From positions 1 to 16,544 of the forward strand of contig JAOZMR010000031.1 of the NCBI GenBank assembly GCA_029934215.1: a stretch of 16,544 nucleotides of DNA. The letters are read 5' to 3'. The notes below the pieces were generated by a model. The model was given only the letters and a program-made list of their open reading frames with translations, was not told the DNA's origin and searched no databases. The DNA is from Pontiellaceae bacterium (GTDB lineage: Bacteria > Verrucomicrobiota > Kiritimatiellia > Kiritimatiellales > Tichowtungiaceae). The translations under genes and the position numbers were made by a program. How positions within the stretch are numbered: the stretch's first letter is position 1; each line of letters opens with the position of its first letter. Of the stretch, positions 1-6,586 are shown piece after piece.

Positions 1-216
1 AAGCCGAACGATTTCCTCCACATCCCGCGAAACAAACAAGTCCGCTTTCTCCGGATTTTGGTCGAAATTGATTTCTACGCAGTTTTTAAACCGCTCTTTC
101 GCAAACTCACGAACCAACCATGTTTTCCCAACCTGACGCGCCCCGCGAAGAATCAACGGATTTCGACCCGTGCGACTTGACCACTCCTCTAAATCAACTT
201 GTGTTTTTCTCCGAAT
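1..216 (-). CDS. AAA_14-type ATP-binding protein, N-terminal fragment
   Basis: The first 72 codons of a minus-strand gene run off the left edge of the window. The protein has a Walker A motif, GARQVGKT, at about residues 25-32, preceded by the strand NPLILR and followed by WLVREFAKERF. This is the usual start of the AAA_14 ATPases, which are often joined to a C-terminal DUF4143 domain. The family is widespread in anaerobic bacteria and its role is poorly defined. There is no in-frame ATG, GTG or TTG near the expected start. A perfect AAGGAGG (222-228) lies 5 nt before an ATT codon (214-216), so I place the start there; the next option is a TTG directly before the Walker A strand, which would cut into the domain. 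A second, complete AAA_14 gene lies at 3460-4644. The family is fairly secure; the start codon is inference. Confidence 0.75.
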   Translation of the reverse strand, partial: MRRKTQVDLEEWSSRTGRNPLILRGARQVGKTWLVREFAKERFKNCVEINFDQNPEKADLFVSRDVEEIVRL

Positions 217-245
217 AAAAACCTCCTTGTTATGATTTTTTACAG

Positions 246-260
246 GGTGAAAATATCACC
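246..260 (-). promoter_or_regulatory. Leader hairpin upstream of the AAA_14 gene
   Basis: A perfect 5-bp inverted repeat (GGTGA, AAATA loop, TCACC) lies about 18 nt upstream of the strong Shine-Dalgarno sequence (221-228) of the leftmost ATPase gene. It would fall in that gene's 5' leader or act as a small operator. The arms are short, so chance is possible. Confidence 0.25.
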
Positions 261-290
261 TGCACGCTTTTACACAACACAAAAACAACA

Positions 291-305
291 TTCCAATCAT
301 TGGAC
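291..305. repeat. Palindrome family copy, centre TCA
   Basis: TTCCAA-TCA-TTGGAC, one mismatch from the consensus TTCCAA-NNN-TTGGAA. It is intergenic, about 75 bp upstream of the ATT start of the leftmost ATPase gene. Confidence 0.8.
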
Positions 306-486
306 ATTTCCGTCGGAGGTGGCAACAAACAATGAATAGAGGTGGTGAAAAAAGGGGTTGACTCAAGCTGGCGCTCTGACCCTGCTCTCTTGCGCTTCTT
401 GGGCGACTTGGCGGACATCAGTGAAGCCTATCGATTATACGCCTGATTTTCAGGCGAAGGCTTCGAATGATCAAGTTCCATCTGAA

Positions 487-519
487 CACTTAAGGGTAAA
501 GATTAGCCTCCCTTGAGTG
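487..519. repeat. Inverted repeat hairpin, possible miniature element
   Basis: The arms CACTTAAGGG (487-496) and CCCTTGAGTG (510-519) pair over 10 bp with one G-T pair and a 13-nt loop. The flanks extend the symmetry loosely, with TTCCA before the left arm and GGAAA after the right arm. The loop-side segment GGGTAAAGATTAGC (494-507) matches 13 of 14 bases near the ISL3-like end at 16317-16330, so this may be a remnant of a related element. That link is weak. Confidence 0.35.
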
Positions 520-520
520 G

Positions 521-583
521 AAACTTCTGGATTTGAACGTGGGTTGAGTTTACTGTTTCGCCTCTTCGATGCAACGGCATCGG
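521..583 (+). repeat. Dispersed repeat A with CGATGC/GCATCG hairpin
   Basis: This segment aligns at roughly 78% by eye with the minus strand of 3268-3332, needing one gap. Both copies open with AAACTTCTGG and close with a 6-bp stem CGATGC/GCATCG around a 4-nt loop whose sequence differs (AACG here). The stem is at 567-572 and 577-582. The copy ends 40 bp before the start codon of the PhoD-like gene and so probably lies in its promoter or leader. Confidence 0.6.
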
Positions 584-623
584 ATTTATCGAATTTTAGG
601 ATGCTCTGCGAAGGAGAATTTGA

Positions 624-2465
624 ATGAAAAAAATGCGTTGGATGGTGTTGATTTTTTGGATCGCAGTTGGCTTGCAGGCGGCTCCGATGGAAAATATTAA
701 ACGGGCGGTTGAGCTGGATGTCCCACGCGATCAGGTGATTGCCGCGGCGCTTTACACGGTTCATAATAAGACGCTTAAGCTTAATGCGCAGCTCTTCCCT
801 CTCAAGGATGGTGAGAGTCGCTATGTTAGCCTAGATGTGAAAAAGATTCTGGGGTGGAAAGAAATCGCCCGCGTCAAGGTTTGCGAAAACGAATACGGCA
901 ATACAATGGGCGACAAAAGCTGGACGGCTCTGTTTCGCATCGAGAACTGGGATGACACAAAGAATGTCCGCTATCGCGTGGCGCACGGTGAAAACGCCTT
1001 TTTTGAAGGTACAATCCGTAAGAACCCGATCGACAAAGAAGTCATCGTTGTTGCGGGGTTCACAGGCAACTCTATCAAGACGGGGGACGGCGGTGACATT
1101 TCCCGCCAGGATTTGGTTGAGAATGTAAAGCGCGCCAATGCCGATCTGCTTTTCTTTTCAGGCGACCAAGTCTATCACCACCGGAAGCATTATGAATATT
1201 GGATAAAATTCTGCCTCGATTTTGCGGACATCATAAAAGACCGACCGACCGTTTCTATTCCAGATGACCATGATGTCGGTCAGCCGAATCTTTGGGGGCA
1301 AAACGGCAAACAATCAACAATGCGCGGAGCAACGGATGGGGGCTATGCCATGCCTCCTGAGTATGTGATAGAGGTGGAGCGTGCGCAGACCGCCAATCTT
1401 CCAGACCCGTATGATCCGACCCAGATCGAGCGGGGCATCGGCGTCTACTACACCGACCTAAACTGGGGGCGCATCAGCTTTGGCATTCTCGAAGACCGTA
1501 AATTTAAAACCGGCCCGCGAGCTGTTCGCAATCCGGAAAAAGGTCGCGCCGACCATGTGCCTTCTGTCGATTTTGATTTGTCGTTGCTCGAAAGGGACGA
1601 TCTAAAAATGCTCGGTGATCGGCAGTTGGAATTCCTCGATACCTGGGGACAGGATTGGGACGGCGCCGACTTCAAGGTCGCGCTTTCGCAAACCATCTTC
1701 TGCGGCGGTGCGCATATTCATGGCAAGGTCGGCGGACGCCTTCATGGCGATCTCGACTCCAACGGATGGCCGAGTGCAGCACGCAACAAAGCGGTCGAGG
1801 CTCTGCGGAAATCGTTTGCTTTTCACTATGCCGGCGACCAGCATTTGGCCACCGTTTTTCATCACGGTGTCGATGAGCACCGCGATTCCATATATTCTTT
1901 TTGCGTACCCTCTATCGCCAATCTGTATCTGCGTTGGTGGCGCCCCGAAGATGCCGGTGCCAATCGCAAACCTGGACAGAAGCCCATGTTTGGCGACCAC
2001 CACGATGCATTCCTCAACAAAGTCACCATGCTCGCGGTCGCCAACCCGACGGAGTACCCGAACGGCGGCGACATCTTGACGACCCGGGCCGCCGGTTTCG
2101 GACTGGTTTACTTCAACAAGAAATCGCGCAAGATCACAATGGAGTGCTGGCCGCGCAACGTGGATATCACGAAAGACAAACCTTATCCCGGCTGGCCCAT
2201 CACCATCGATCAAACCGACAACTACGCCCGCAACGCCGTCGCACACCTACCGACGCTCAAAATCAGCGGAGCAAAGAACCCAGTCGTCAAAGTGATTAAC
2301 GAAACGAACGGCGAGTGGATTTATGCCCTTCGCATAAACGGCGACACCTTTCAGCCCAAAGTTTTCAAGAAAGGGACGTATACAGTCGAAATAAATGGGA
2401 AACGTTTCCAAGGATTGGAAGCCAAGACCCTGAACGATCCCGCTGTCTTAGATGTGAAGTTATAA
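624..2465 (+). CDS. Secreted PhoD-like metallophosphatase
   Basis: A 613-residue protein of the PhoD-like phosphatase/metallophosphoesterase group, expected to hydrolyse phosphate esters outside the cytoplasm. Residues 1-19 form a Sec-type signal peptide: basic start, hydrophobic core, likely cleavage after LQA. A beta-rich N-terminal domain runs to about residue 140. The catalytic domain then shows SGDQVYHH (179-186), PDDHDVGQ (213-220) and GDQHLATVFHH (404-414), which supply the Asp and His residues typical of the two-metal site. The C-terminus (about 540-613) looks like a small beta domain. AAGGAG at 611-616 with 7 nt spacing supports the start. Classical PhoD is exported by the Tat system with a twin-arginine motif; none is present here. 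The gene stands alone, with a possible terminator at 2551-2590. The family is secure; the substrate is unknown. Confidence 0.85.
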   Translation: MKKMRWMVLIFWIAVGLQAAPMENIKRAVELDVPRDQVIAAALYTVHNKTLKLNAQLFPLKDGESRYVSLDVKKILGWKEIARVKVCENEYGNTMGDKSWTALFRIENWDDTKNVRYRVAHGENAFFEGTIRKNPIDKEVIVVAGFTGNSIKTGDGGDISRQDLVENVKRANADLLFFSGDQVYHHRKHYEYWIKFCLDFADIIKDRPTVSIPDDHDVGQPNLWGQNGKQSTMRGATDGGYAMPPEYVIEVERAQTANLPDPYDPTQIERGIGVYYTDLNWGRISFGILEDRKFKTGPRAVRNPEKGRADHVPSVDFDLSLLERDDLKMLGDRQLEFLDTWGQDWDGADFKVALSQTIFCGGAHIHGKVGGRLHGDLDSNGWPSAARNKAVEALRKSFAFHYAGDQHLATVFHHGVDEHRDSIYSFCVPSIANLYLRWWRPEDAGANRKPGQKPMFGDHHDAFLNKVTMLAVANPTEYPNGGDILTTRAAGFGLVYFNKKSRKITMECWPRNVDITKDKPYPGWPITIDQTDNYARNAVAHLPTLKISGAKNPVVKVINETNGEWIYALRINGDTFQPKVFKKGTYTVEINGKRFQGLEAKTLNDPAVLDVKL

Positions 2466-2550
2466 AGCTTTCGAGTACTTGATGTTGCCAGCGCTATTGA
2501 TTTTTGTTTTCATACGGGTAGCTTACGAGAACGTCGTTACGTATCATCAT

Positions 2551-2590
2551 AAAAGGGGTTGGAATGCCGGCTTGATTCAATCCCTTTTTT
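2551..2590 (+). terminator. Candidate terminator downstream of the PhoD-like gene
   Basis: AAAAGGGGTTG-GAAT (2551-2565) pairs with ATTC-AATCCCTTTT (to 2588), with one bulge, one wobble and a 9-nt loop, and runs into a T tract ending at 2590. It lies about 85 bp after the stop codon. A second, weaker hairpin follows (GGAGCG 2612-2617 with CGCTCC 2634-2639, then TGTTTTT). Confidence 0.5.
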
Positions 2591-2644
2591 CGAAAAAGTT
2601 TCAAGGAGAGTGGAGCGTCTTTGCGTTAAAAACCGCTCCTGTTT

Positions 2645-2690
2645 TTCCAAAGGTTGGAACTTTTTAGCGGGATTTTTCCAAGGTCTGGAC
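2645..2690. repeat. Palindrome family pair, spacing 31 bp
   Basis: A perfect copy, TTCCAA-AGG-TTGGAA (2645-2659), and a weaker copy, TTCCAA-GGT-CTGGAC (2676-2690, two mismatches). Their starts are 31 bp apart. This is the only pair outside a recognised gene. Confidence 0.8.
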
Positions 2691-3267
2691 CTGAGGTATT
2701 CCGAACGTGCTTTTTGGTATTCCAAAAAGAAGCGAACCAACGGGAGCGGCAAACTCTCCCTCGGCTGCTCCTCTGAATCCCTCAAGCGATAGCGGGTGTA
2801 TAAAATCTCATTCTTGATCAAAAGCGGCGACACGGCAGGGCGGTGAAATATACCTTTCACGACCCAAGCCTTTATCGCCGCACTCCGTATTTGAGAAAAA
2901 GAGAAAGCTCTTTTCAGATGGTTAGCGCAGAGAACGAGCTTTATATTCCTTAGGTTCTTCGCAAACACGTTCTGAGGTTTTCCTGCGGCTGACCAACGGA
3001 TTCCCGCTACGGTGCTGACTCGCCATAAGGTCGGCGCATATGGCATCTAAATTGTAATTAAACTTTCGGACATGGTCATCCCGAAATTTTCGAACCTATG
3101 CAACAAATGGATCATTCATTGTCTTCTCCCAAAAACTCATCCAAAAAATCGTGCGTTTCCATTTGATACCCCGCCGACACAATGTCTTTTGACGGTCGAG
3201 TTGTGAGGTAGCTAACGACACGCTTTGTTTCATAAAAAGGTAGTAGTACGGATTTGAGCATTTTTAC

Positions 3268-3332
3268 CCGATGCAGATGCATCGAAGTGCCAAGAACCAT
3301 GAACCCAACCCACGTCCAAAGCCAGAAGTTTT
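3268..3332 (-). repeat. Dispersed repeat B with CGATGC/GCATCG hairpin
   Basis: Second copy of the repeat at 521-583, in opposite orientation. The 6-bp stem (3269-3274 with 3279-3284) is conserved while the loop differs from copy A. On the minus strand it ends 7 nt before an ATG (3259-3261) that opens a 49-codon frame. A larger minus-strand frame (3112-3372) runs straight through the repeat, but copy A carries a stop codon in the equivalent frame, so the conserved unit is probably DNA or RNA rather than protein. Confidence 0.6.
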
Positions 3333-3459
3333 TTTGTGAGCCTTGCGCTCTCTCGTGGCGAATAAATTTCACAGGATTCGGATATTTTCACAGAAAGTGG
3401 ATTCATCCAATTTGCGAGGCGAAACTCAAAAAAGGACGTTTTGTGTGCGAATTGAGGCT

Positions 3460-4644
3460 TCAGTCGAATTGAAAAATTTGATCTACCCCCGTGTAATGCA
3501 GCGCCTCCACCCGATCACTCAACGAATGCGAATCCCCATTATAAACCAAATACGATCGATCGACCGCTTGCGCAATATTCTTAAAACGGCGAAGTCCTTT
3601 TAAATGCGAGGACGAAAAGGTCGAAGCAGATTTAATCTCAATAGCATCAAGCACACGTCCACGCTGAGCCACCACATCCACCTCATTCCCGTTAGTATCT
3701 CGGAAATAGTACAAATCGGACAACAGGCCTCTATTGTAACGACTCTTTAAACACTCAATTACAACAAGATTTTCAAAAATAGAACCAACTAAAGGATCGC
3801 GACTAATCTGATCCGGTTTCCGTATTCCAAGCAAAAAGCACAACAACCCGACCTCTGTAAAATAATATTTGGGAGCCTTAATCACTCGCTTCCCGAAGTT
3901 TTCGAAATAAGCTGGCAACTTAAATAAAACAAACGAAGCCTCCAGAACGGACAGCCAGTTTTGAATCGTTTTGGAATCAACACCAACGTCATTCGCCAAC
4001 GAACCGTAATCCACCAACTGCCCCGTTCGTCCAGCCATCAGCTTGATAAGCTTCTCAAACAATGCCGCATTTTTCAGGTTAATGAGGAGACGCACATCGC
4101 GCTCCACATACGTTTGGTAGTAATTTGAATACGCAGTTGACGGACGCAAAGAGCGCACATAAACACGCGGCAAAAAACCACGAAAAACCGTTTCCTCAAA
4201 CGAACCCACATCAAACCCCGCATCCGTCAGCTCGGAAATTGAAAGAGGCAGGAGATTCAGAATAGCCGTTCGCCCCGCCAACGACTGTGAAACCGCTTCA
4301 CGAACCCGCAACTGATGCGATCCTGTGAGAATAAAGCGACCACACCGCTCCTCTTCATCCACAATCCCTTGGATATAACTCAACAACTCGGGAACACGTT
4401 GGATTTCATCCAAAATCACCGCGTCAGGAAATTGAGCCAAATACGCCCTTGGATCCGTCGCCGCCTTCTCACGAACATCTGGAGTTTCTAAATTTGAATA
4501 AGCCGCATCAGGAAAAACCTTTCGCGCAAGCGTTGTTTTCCCAGCCTGTCGCGGCCCAAGAATCGTAACCACTGGGTACTCCTGAACCAAAATCCGCAAC
4601 TCCACCTCTATCTCTCGTTTAATCATTTCAGAATTGTATCGCAT
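3460..4644 (-). CDS. AAA_14/DUF4143 family ATPase
   Basis: A 394-residue protein with the full AAA_14 plus DUF4143 layout. Walker A is GPRQAGKTT (30-38), Walker B is AVILDEIQ (75-82), and a sensor-like strand, FILTGSHQL, is at about 104-112. The linker YYQTYVERDVR (175-185) leads into a winged-helix-like segment (about 205-265). The C-terminus has EVDVV (321-325) and AIEIKSA (334-340), resembling the PD-(D/E)xK nuclease fold often noted in DUF4143. The family is usually found as stand-alone genes in many copies per genome and its biological role is unsettled; links to mobile elements have been suggested. The first ATG (4642-4644) is used; an ATG six codons later is equally possible, and neither has a clear ribosome-binding site. 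It has no operon partner. Cytosolic. Confidence 0.85.
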   Translation of the reverse strand: MRYNSEMIKREIEVELRILVQEYPVVTILGPRQAGKTTLARKVFPDAAYSNLETPDVREKAATDPRAYLAQFPDAVILDEIQRVPELLSYIQGIVDEEERCGRFILTGSHQLRVREAVSQSLAGRTAILNLLPLSISELTDAGFDVGSFEETVFRGFLPRVYVRSLRPSTAYSNYYQTYVERDVRLLINLKNAALFEKLIKLMAGRTGQLVDYGSLANDVGVDSKTIQNWLSVLEASFVLFKLPAYFENFGKRVIKAPKYYFTEVGLLCFLLGIRKPDQISRDPLVGSIFENLVVIECLKSRYNRGLLSDLYYFRDTNGNEVDVVAQRGRVLDAIEIKSASTFSSSHLKGLRRFKNIAQAVDRSYLVYNGDSHSLSDRVEALHYTGVDQIFQFD

Positions 4645-4729
4645 GCAATAAAGGACTTCAACTCCGTTATGACATAAACGTGCTCGTTTCCCTGTCTAAA
4701 CCTTTTGCATTCTTTCGCGGTTGAAATTC

Positions 4730-4744
4730 TTCCAATGTTCGGAA
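4730..4744. repeat. Palindrome family copy, centre TGT
   Basis: TTCCAA-TGT-TCGGAA, one mismatch from consensus. It is intergenic, between the start of the AAA_14/DUF4143 gene and the end of the 109-residue membrane protein gene. Confidence 0.75.
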
Positions 4745-4825
4745 GTTTTCTACGGAGCTGTTGGCGCCGACGTCCACGAAGCATTCAGCTTTTTGAAACG
4801 ACGAAACCTAAAAAGGCTGCAATCT

Positions 4826-5155
4826 TTACAATTCCACCCGTATCTCGGCTTCGCCGCCGGAGCTCTGATTCGGATAGCGAAAGAAACGATCCCATAGAAG
4901 GAGGATGATCAGGATCAGACCCGCAACCGAAAGCGTGGTCTTGAAGAATTTTTTATTGAATTCTGGCTTCCGCATTAAATGTTTAAATCGGCGAAACCCT
5001 GAATTTCTTTTTCGGCGGCGATTTGTTTTTGAGACATCCTTACTTGTCGCTTCATCGAAGGTCTCCCTAGATCGTGAGCGTCGTCGGGATGATGGTTTTT
5101 TCTTTGGAGCAGCCTGTGCTACCTCTTTTGTTTTATAAATATCTGACGGTTCCAT
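4826..5155 (-). CDS. Small single-span membrane protein with basic N-terminus
   Basis: A 109-residue protein that I do not recognise. Residues 1-70 are strongly basic and low in complexity (PSSRRRSRSR at 21-30, NRRRKR at 45-50). One hydrophobic helix spans about 72-88, and a short polar, acidic tail ends in EIRVEL. By the positive-inside rule the N-terminus is cytoplasmic. GAAGGAA (5163-5168) lies 7 nt before the ATG. The gene begins 14 nt after the end of a second small membrane protein gene with the same layout and the same PSSRRR motif, so the two may be paralogues. It is the last gene of the probable waaA-glycerate kinase operon. The basic region could bind nucleic acid or anionic lipid; this is speculation. 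Confidence 0.65.
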   Translation of the reverse strand: MEPSDIYKTKEVAQAAPKKKPSSRRRSRSRETFDEATSKDVSKTNRRRKRNSGFRRFKHLMRKPEFNKKFFKTTLSVAGLILIILLLWDRFFRYPNQSSGGEAEIRVEL

Positions 5156-5169
5156 GTTTTATTCCTTCA

Positions 5170-5478
5170 CTATTTGCTTAGCGAAAACGGGCTTCCTATC
5201 TTCTGCGATAACGGGTTCTCGTTCGAGAAGGAGACGTCGTTTAAACTACTCATCACACCAACGATGACAAGCCCACCAGCAACAATCAGCAAAACGGTCA
5301 AGCAAATCGTGGTAAGCGATGCTTTCTTTTTTGAATGGTTTCGATGGCGATGGTTATGAGTGGGGGACGGTGCCTTTTCGCCATACACTTCCCGCCGATA
5401 CGCAGTGCGTCGGCGTGATGATGGCGGGGAGGCCTGTGGGTTTTCTTTCAGTGTACTCTCGTAGATGGATGTTGACAT
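5170..5478 (-). CDS. Small single-span membrane protein, His/Arg-rich N-terminus
   Basis: A 102-residue protein with no family I can name. The N-terminal half is basic and proline-rich, with PSSRRR at 19-24 and a histidine/arginine cluster, HNHRHRNHSKKK, at 41-52. One hydrophobic helix follows at about 54-77 and a short polar tail ends the protein. It lies 35 nt downstream of the glycerate kinase stop on the same strand and 14 nt upstream of the 109-residue membrane protein gene. The layout and shared PSSRRR motif suggest a diverged tandem pair. No strong Shine-Dalgarno is seen; a TATAAC-like hexamer sits just upstream of the ATG, so a local promoter is conceivable. Confidence 0.6.
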   Translation of the reverse strand: MSTSIYESTLKENPQASPPSSRRRTAYRREVYGEKAPSPTHNHRHRNHSKKKASLTTICLTVLLIVAGGLVIVGVMSSLNDVSFSNENPLSQKIGSPFSLSK

Positions 5479-5513
5479 GCAGAAAAGTTATACCATTCCG
5501 AGCGTTCAAACAA

Positions 5514-6586
5514 TTACAAAACTGAGGCAAAAGATGCGGCAGCCAGAATCAGATGCTCACGACTCAGAGAAATGGCCTCGTCCAAACTCATACCTTGTGG
5601 GTTCAGTTTGTACACCGTGTCGATCCCAGCGGAACGCCACTCCGGATCAGTCAGCAAAACCGTTCCAGCAAAAACACCTGTTTTCACGCCGGTCTCTGCG
5701 GCTAGGCGTGCAACACCATCAACCACTTTGCCCTGAACCGATTGCGAATCAAACTTGCCTTCCCCCGTCAGCACCCAATCCGCACCGATTAGCGCCGTCG
5801 CCAATCCGCTAACGTCCATCACCGTGTCGACTCCAGGGACGAGCTTGCCATTCATAAAGGCTACAGCACCGAAGGCGAGACCGCCTGCCGCGCCGGCTCC
5901 GACGACATCTCGAATATCTCTTCCCAAATAGTGGAGCACACGCTCTGAAAGTTTCCAGAGTTCGGAATCAAGTGCTTCAACCATTTCGGGGGTCGCACCC
6001 TTTTGGGGTCCATAAACCGCCAGAGGCACCATTCGGTCCGCAGAGCGGATTAGTGACATCGCACAACACATCGATTTCTGGGAGGTCTAAATTTTCGGGT
6101 GAGCTGATTTTTCCAGATATTGGAACGTCCCACCCGAGCGCTTCAGCTGCTCCAACGCCGCCATCGTTGGTCGCGCTACCGCCAACGGTCAGCAGAACCT
6201 TCTTCGCTCCCTTTTCGACAGCCGCTTTGATCAATTCGCCTGTTCCAAATGTCATGGCATTCATGGGGTCTCGCTCTTCGGGTTTCAGTAACGGAAGACC
6301 GCTTGCAATCGCCATCTCGACCACGGCGGTTTTCGACTCGGGAAACCACGCAAAACCTGCGTCCACGCTCATGGAAAACAACGGACCCGTCATCGTCAGC
6401 GGAATCCACTCACCACCAAGCGCAGACATCAACGCATCGGCGGTACCTTCGCCGCCATCGGCCATTGGAATCGATACGATCTCGACATCCGAGCGGACCG
6501 ATCAACCCCCCCTCTTCAACGGCATCGCATACCTCACGCGCCGAAAGGCTTCCTTTAAATGAATCTAAAGCTAATACTATTTTCAC
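5514..6586 (-). pseudogene. glxK: Glycerate kinase, interrupted by two frameshifts
   Basis: The GlxK/GarK family phosphorylates glycerate using ATP. The sequence encodes nearly the whole protein in three frames. The N-terminus KIVLALDSFKGSLSA starts at a GTG (6584-6586) that overlaps the waaA stop as GTGA, with GGAG 5 nt upstream. An extra base somewhere in 6480-6501 shifts the frame before IPMADGGEGT; the middle segment contains GGSATNDGG and DVTNPLCGPNGAS. A second extra base near 6021 shifts the frame again before AVYGPQKGATPEMVEA; the rest runs to TAA (5514-5516) and includes VGAGAAGGLAFG and LTGEGKFDSQS. Removing both bases gives 356 residues, near the family's usual length. All segments keep strong family motifs, so the decay is recent or these are sequence errors. 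If intact it would be a cytosolic enzyme co-translated with waaA. Confidence 0.85.
6111..6125. repeat. Palindrome family copy, centre ATA
   Basis: TTCCAG-ATA-TTGGAA, one mismatch from consensus, inside the glycerate kinase gene. The coding strand reads V-P-I-S-G there. Confidence 0.75.

Larger units (their letters stand above)
217..623. other. Divergent intergenic region, no gene seen
   Basis: This region separates the leftmost ATPase (minus) from the PhoD-like phosphatase (plus). It holds one copy of the 15-bp palindrome family (291-305), a 7-bp hairpin with a TTT loop (440-456) abutting the palindrome CGAAGGCTTCG (455-465), a 10-bp inverted repeat with one G-T pair (487-496 with 510-519), and one copy of a hairpin-bearing dispersed repeat (521-583). 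A 62-codon open frame on the minus strand (230-418) has no ribosome-binding site and low-complexity content, so I do not call it. Confidence 0.6.
2466..3459. other. About 1 kb without a convincing gene
   Basis: This stretch lies between the PhoD-like gene and the AAA_14/DUF4143 ATPase. It holds the terminator-like hairpins at 2551-2590 and 2612-2645, a pair of family palindromes (2645-2690), an 8-bp hairpin CTTTTTGG-TATT-CCAAAAAG (2710-2729), and the second copy of the hairpin-bearing repeat (3268-3332). Two minus-strand open frames, 2537-3046 (169 codons) and 3112-3372 (86 codons), lack ribosome-binding sites and resemble no family I know. A 49-residue peptide starting at the ATG at 3259-3261 is possible but unsupported. 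Decayed genes could be present. Confidence 0.5.

Noticed and set aside
230..418. 62-codon minus-strand open frame with a Lys/Arg-rich start
   Set aside because: No ribosome-binding site, runs through a family palindrome and the leader of the ATPase gene, and has no recognisable family.
1602..2246. 214-codon minus-strand open frame inside the phosphatase gene
   Set aside because: Antisense shadow of a gene with clear catalytic motifs; no independent support.
2537..3046. 169-codon minus-strand open frame
   Set aside because: No Shine-Dalgarno, no recognisable family, and its C-terminal part runs through terminator-like hairpins and two palindromes. A decayed gene remains possible.
3112..3372. 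86-codon minus-strand open frame
   Set aside because: Its N-terminal half is the dispersed repeat copy B, whose sister copy at 521-583 has a stop codon in the same frame. No ribosome-binding site was found.
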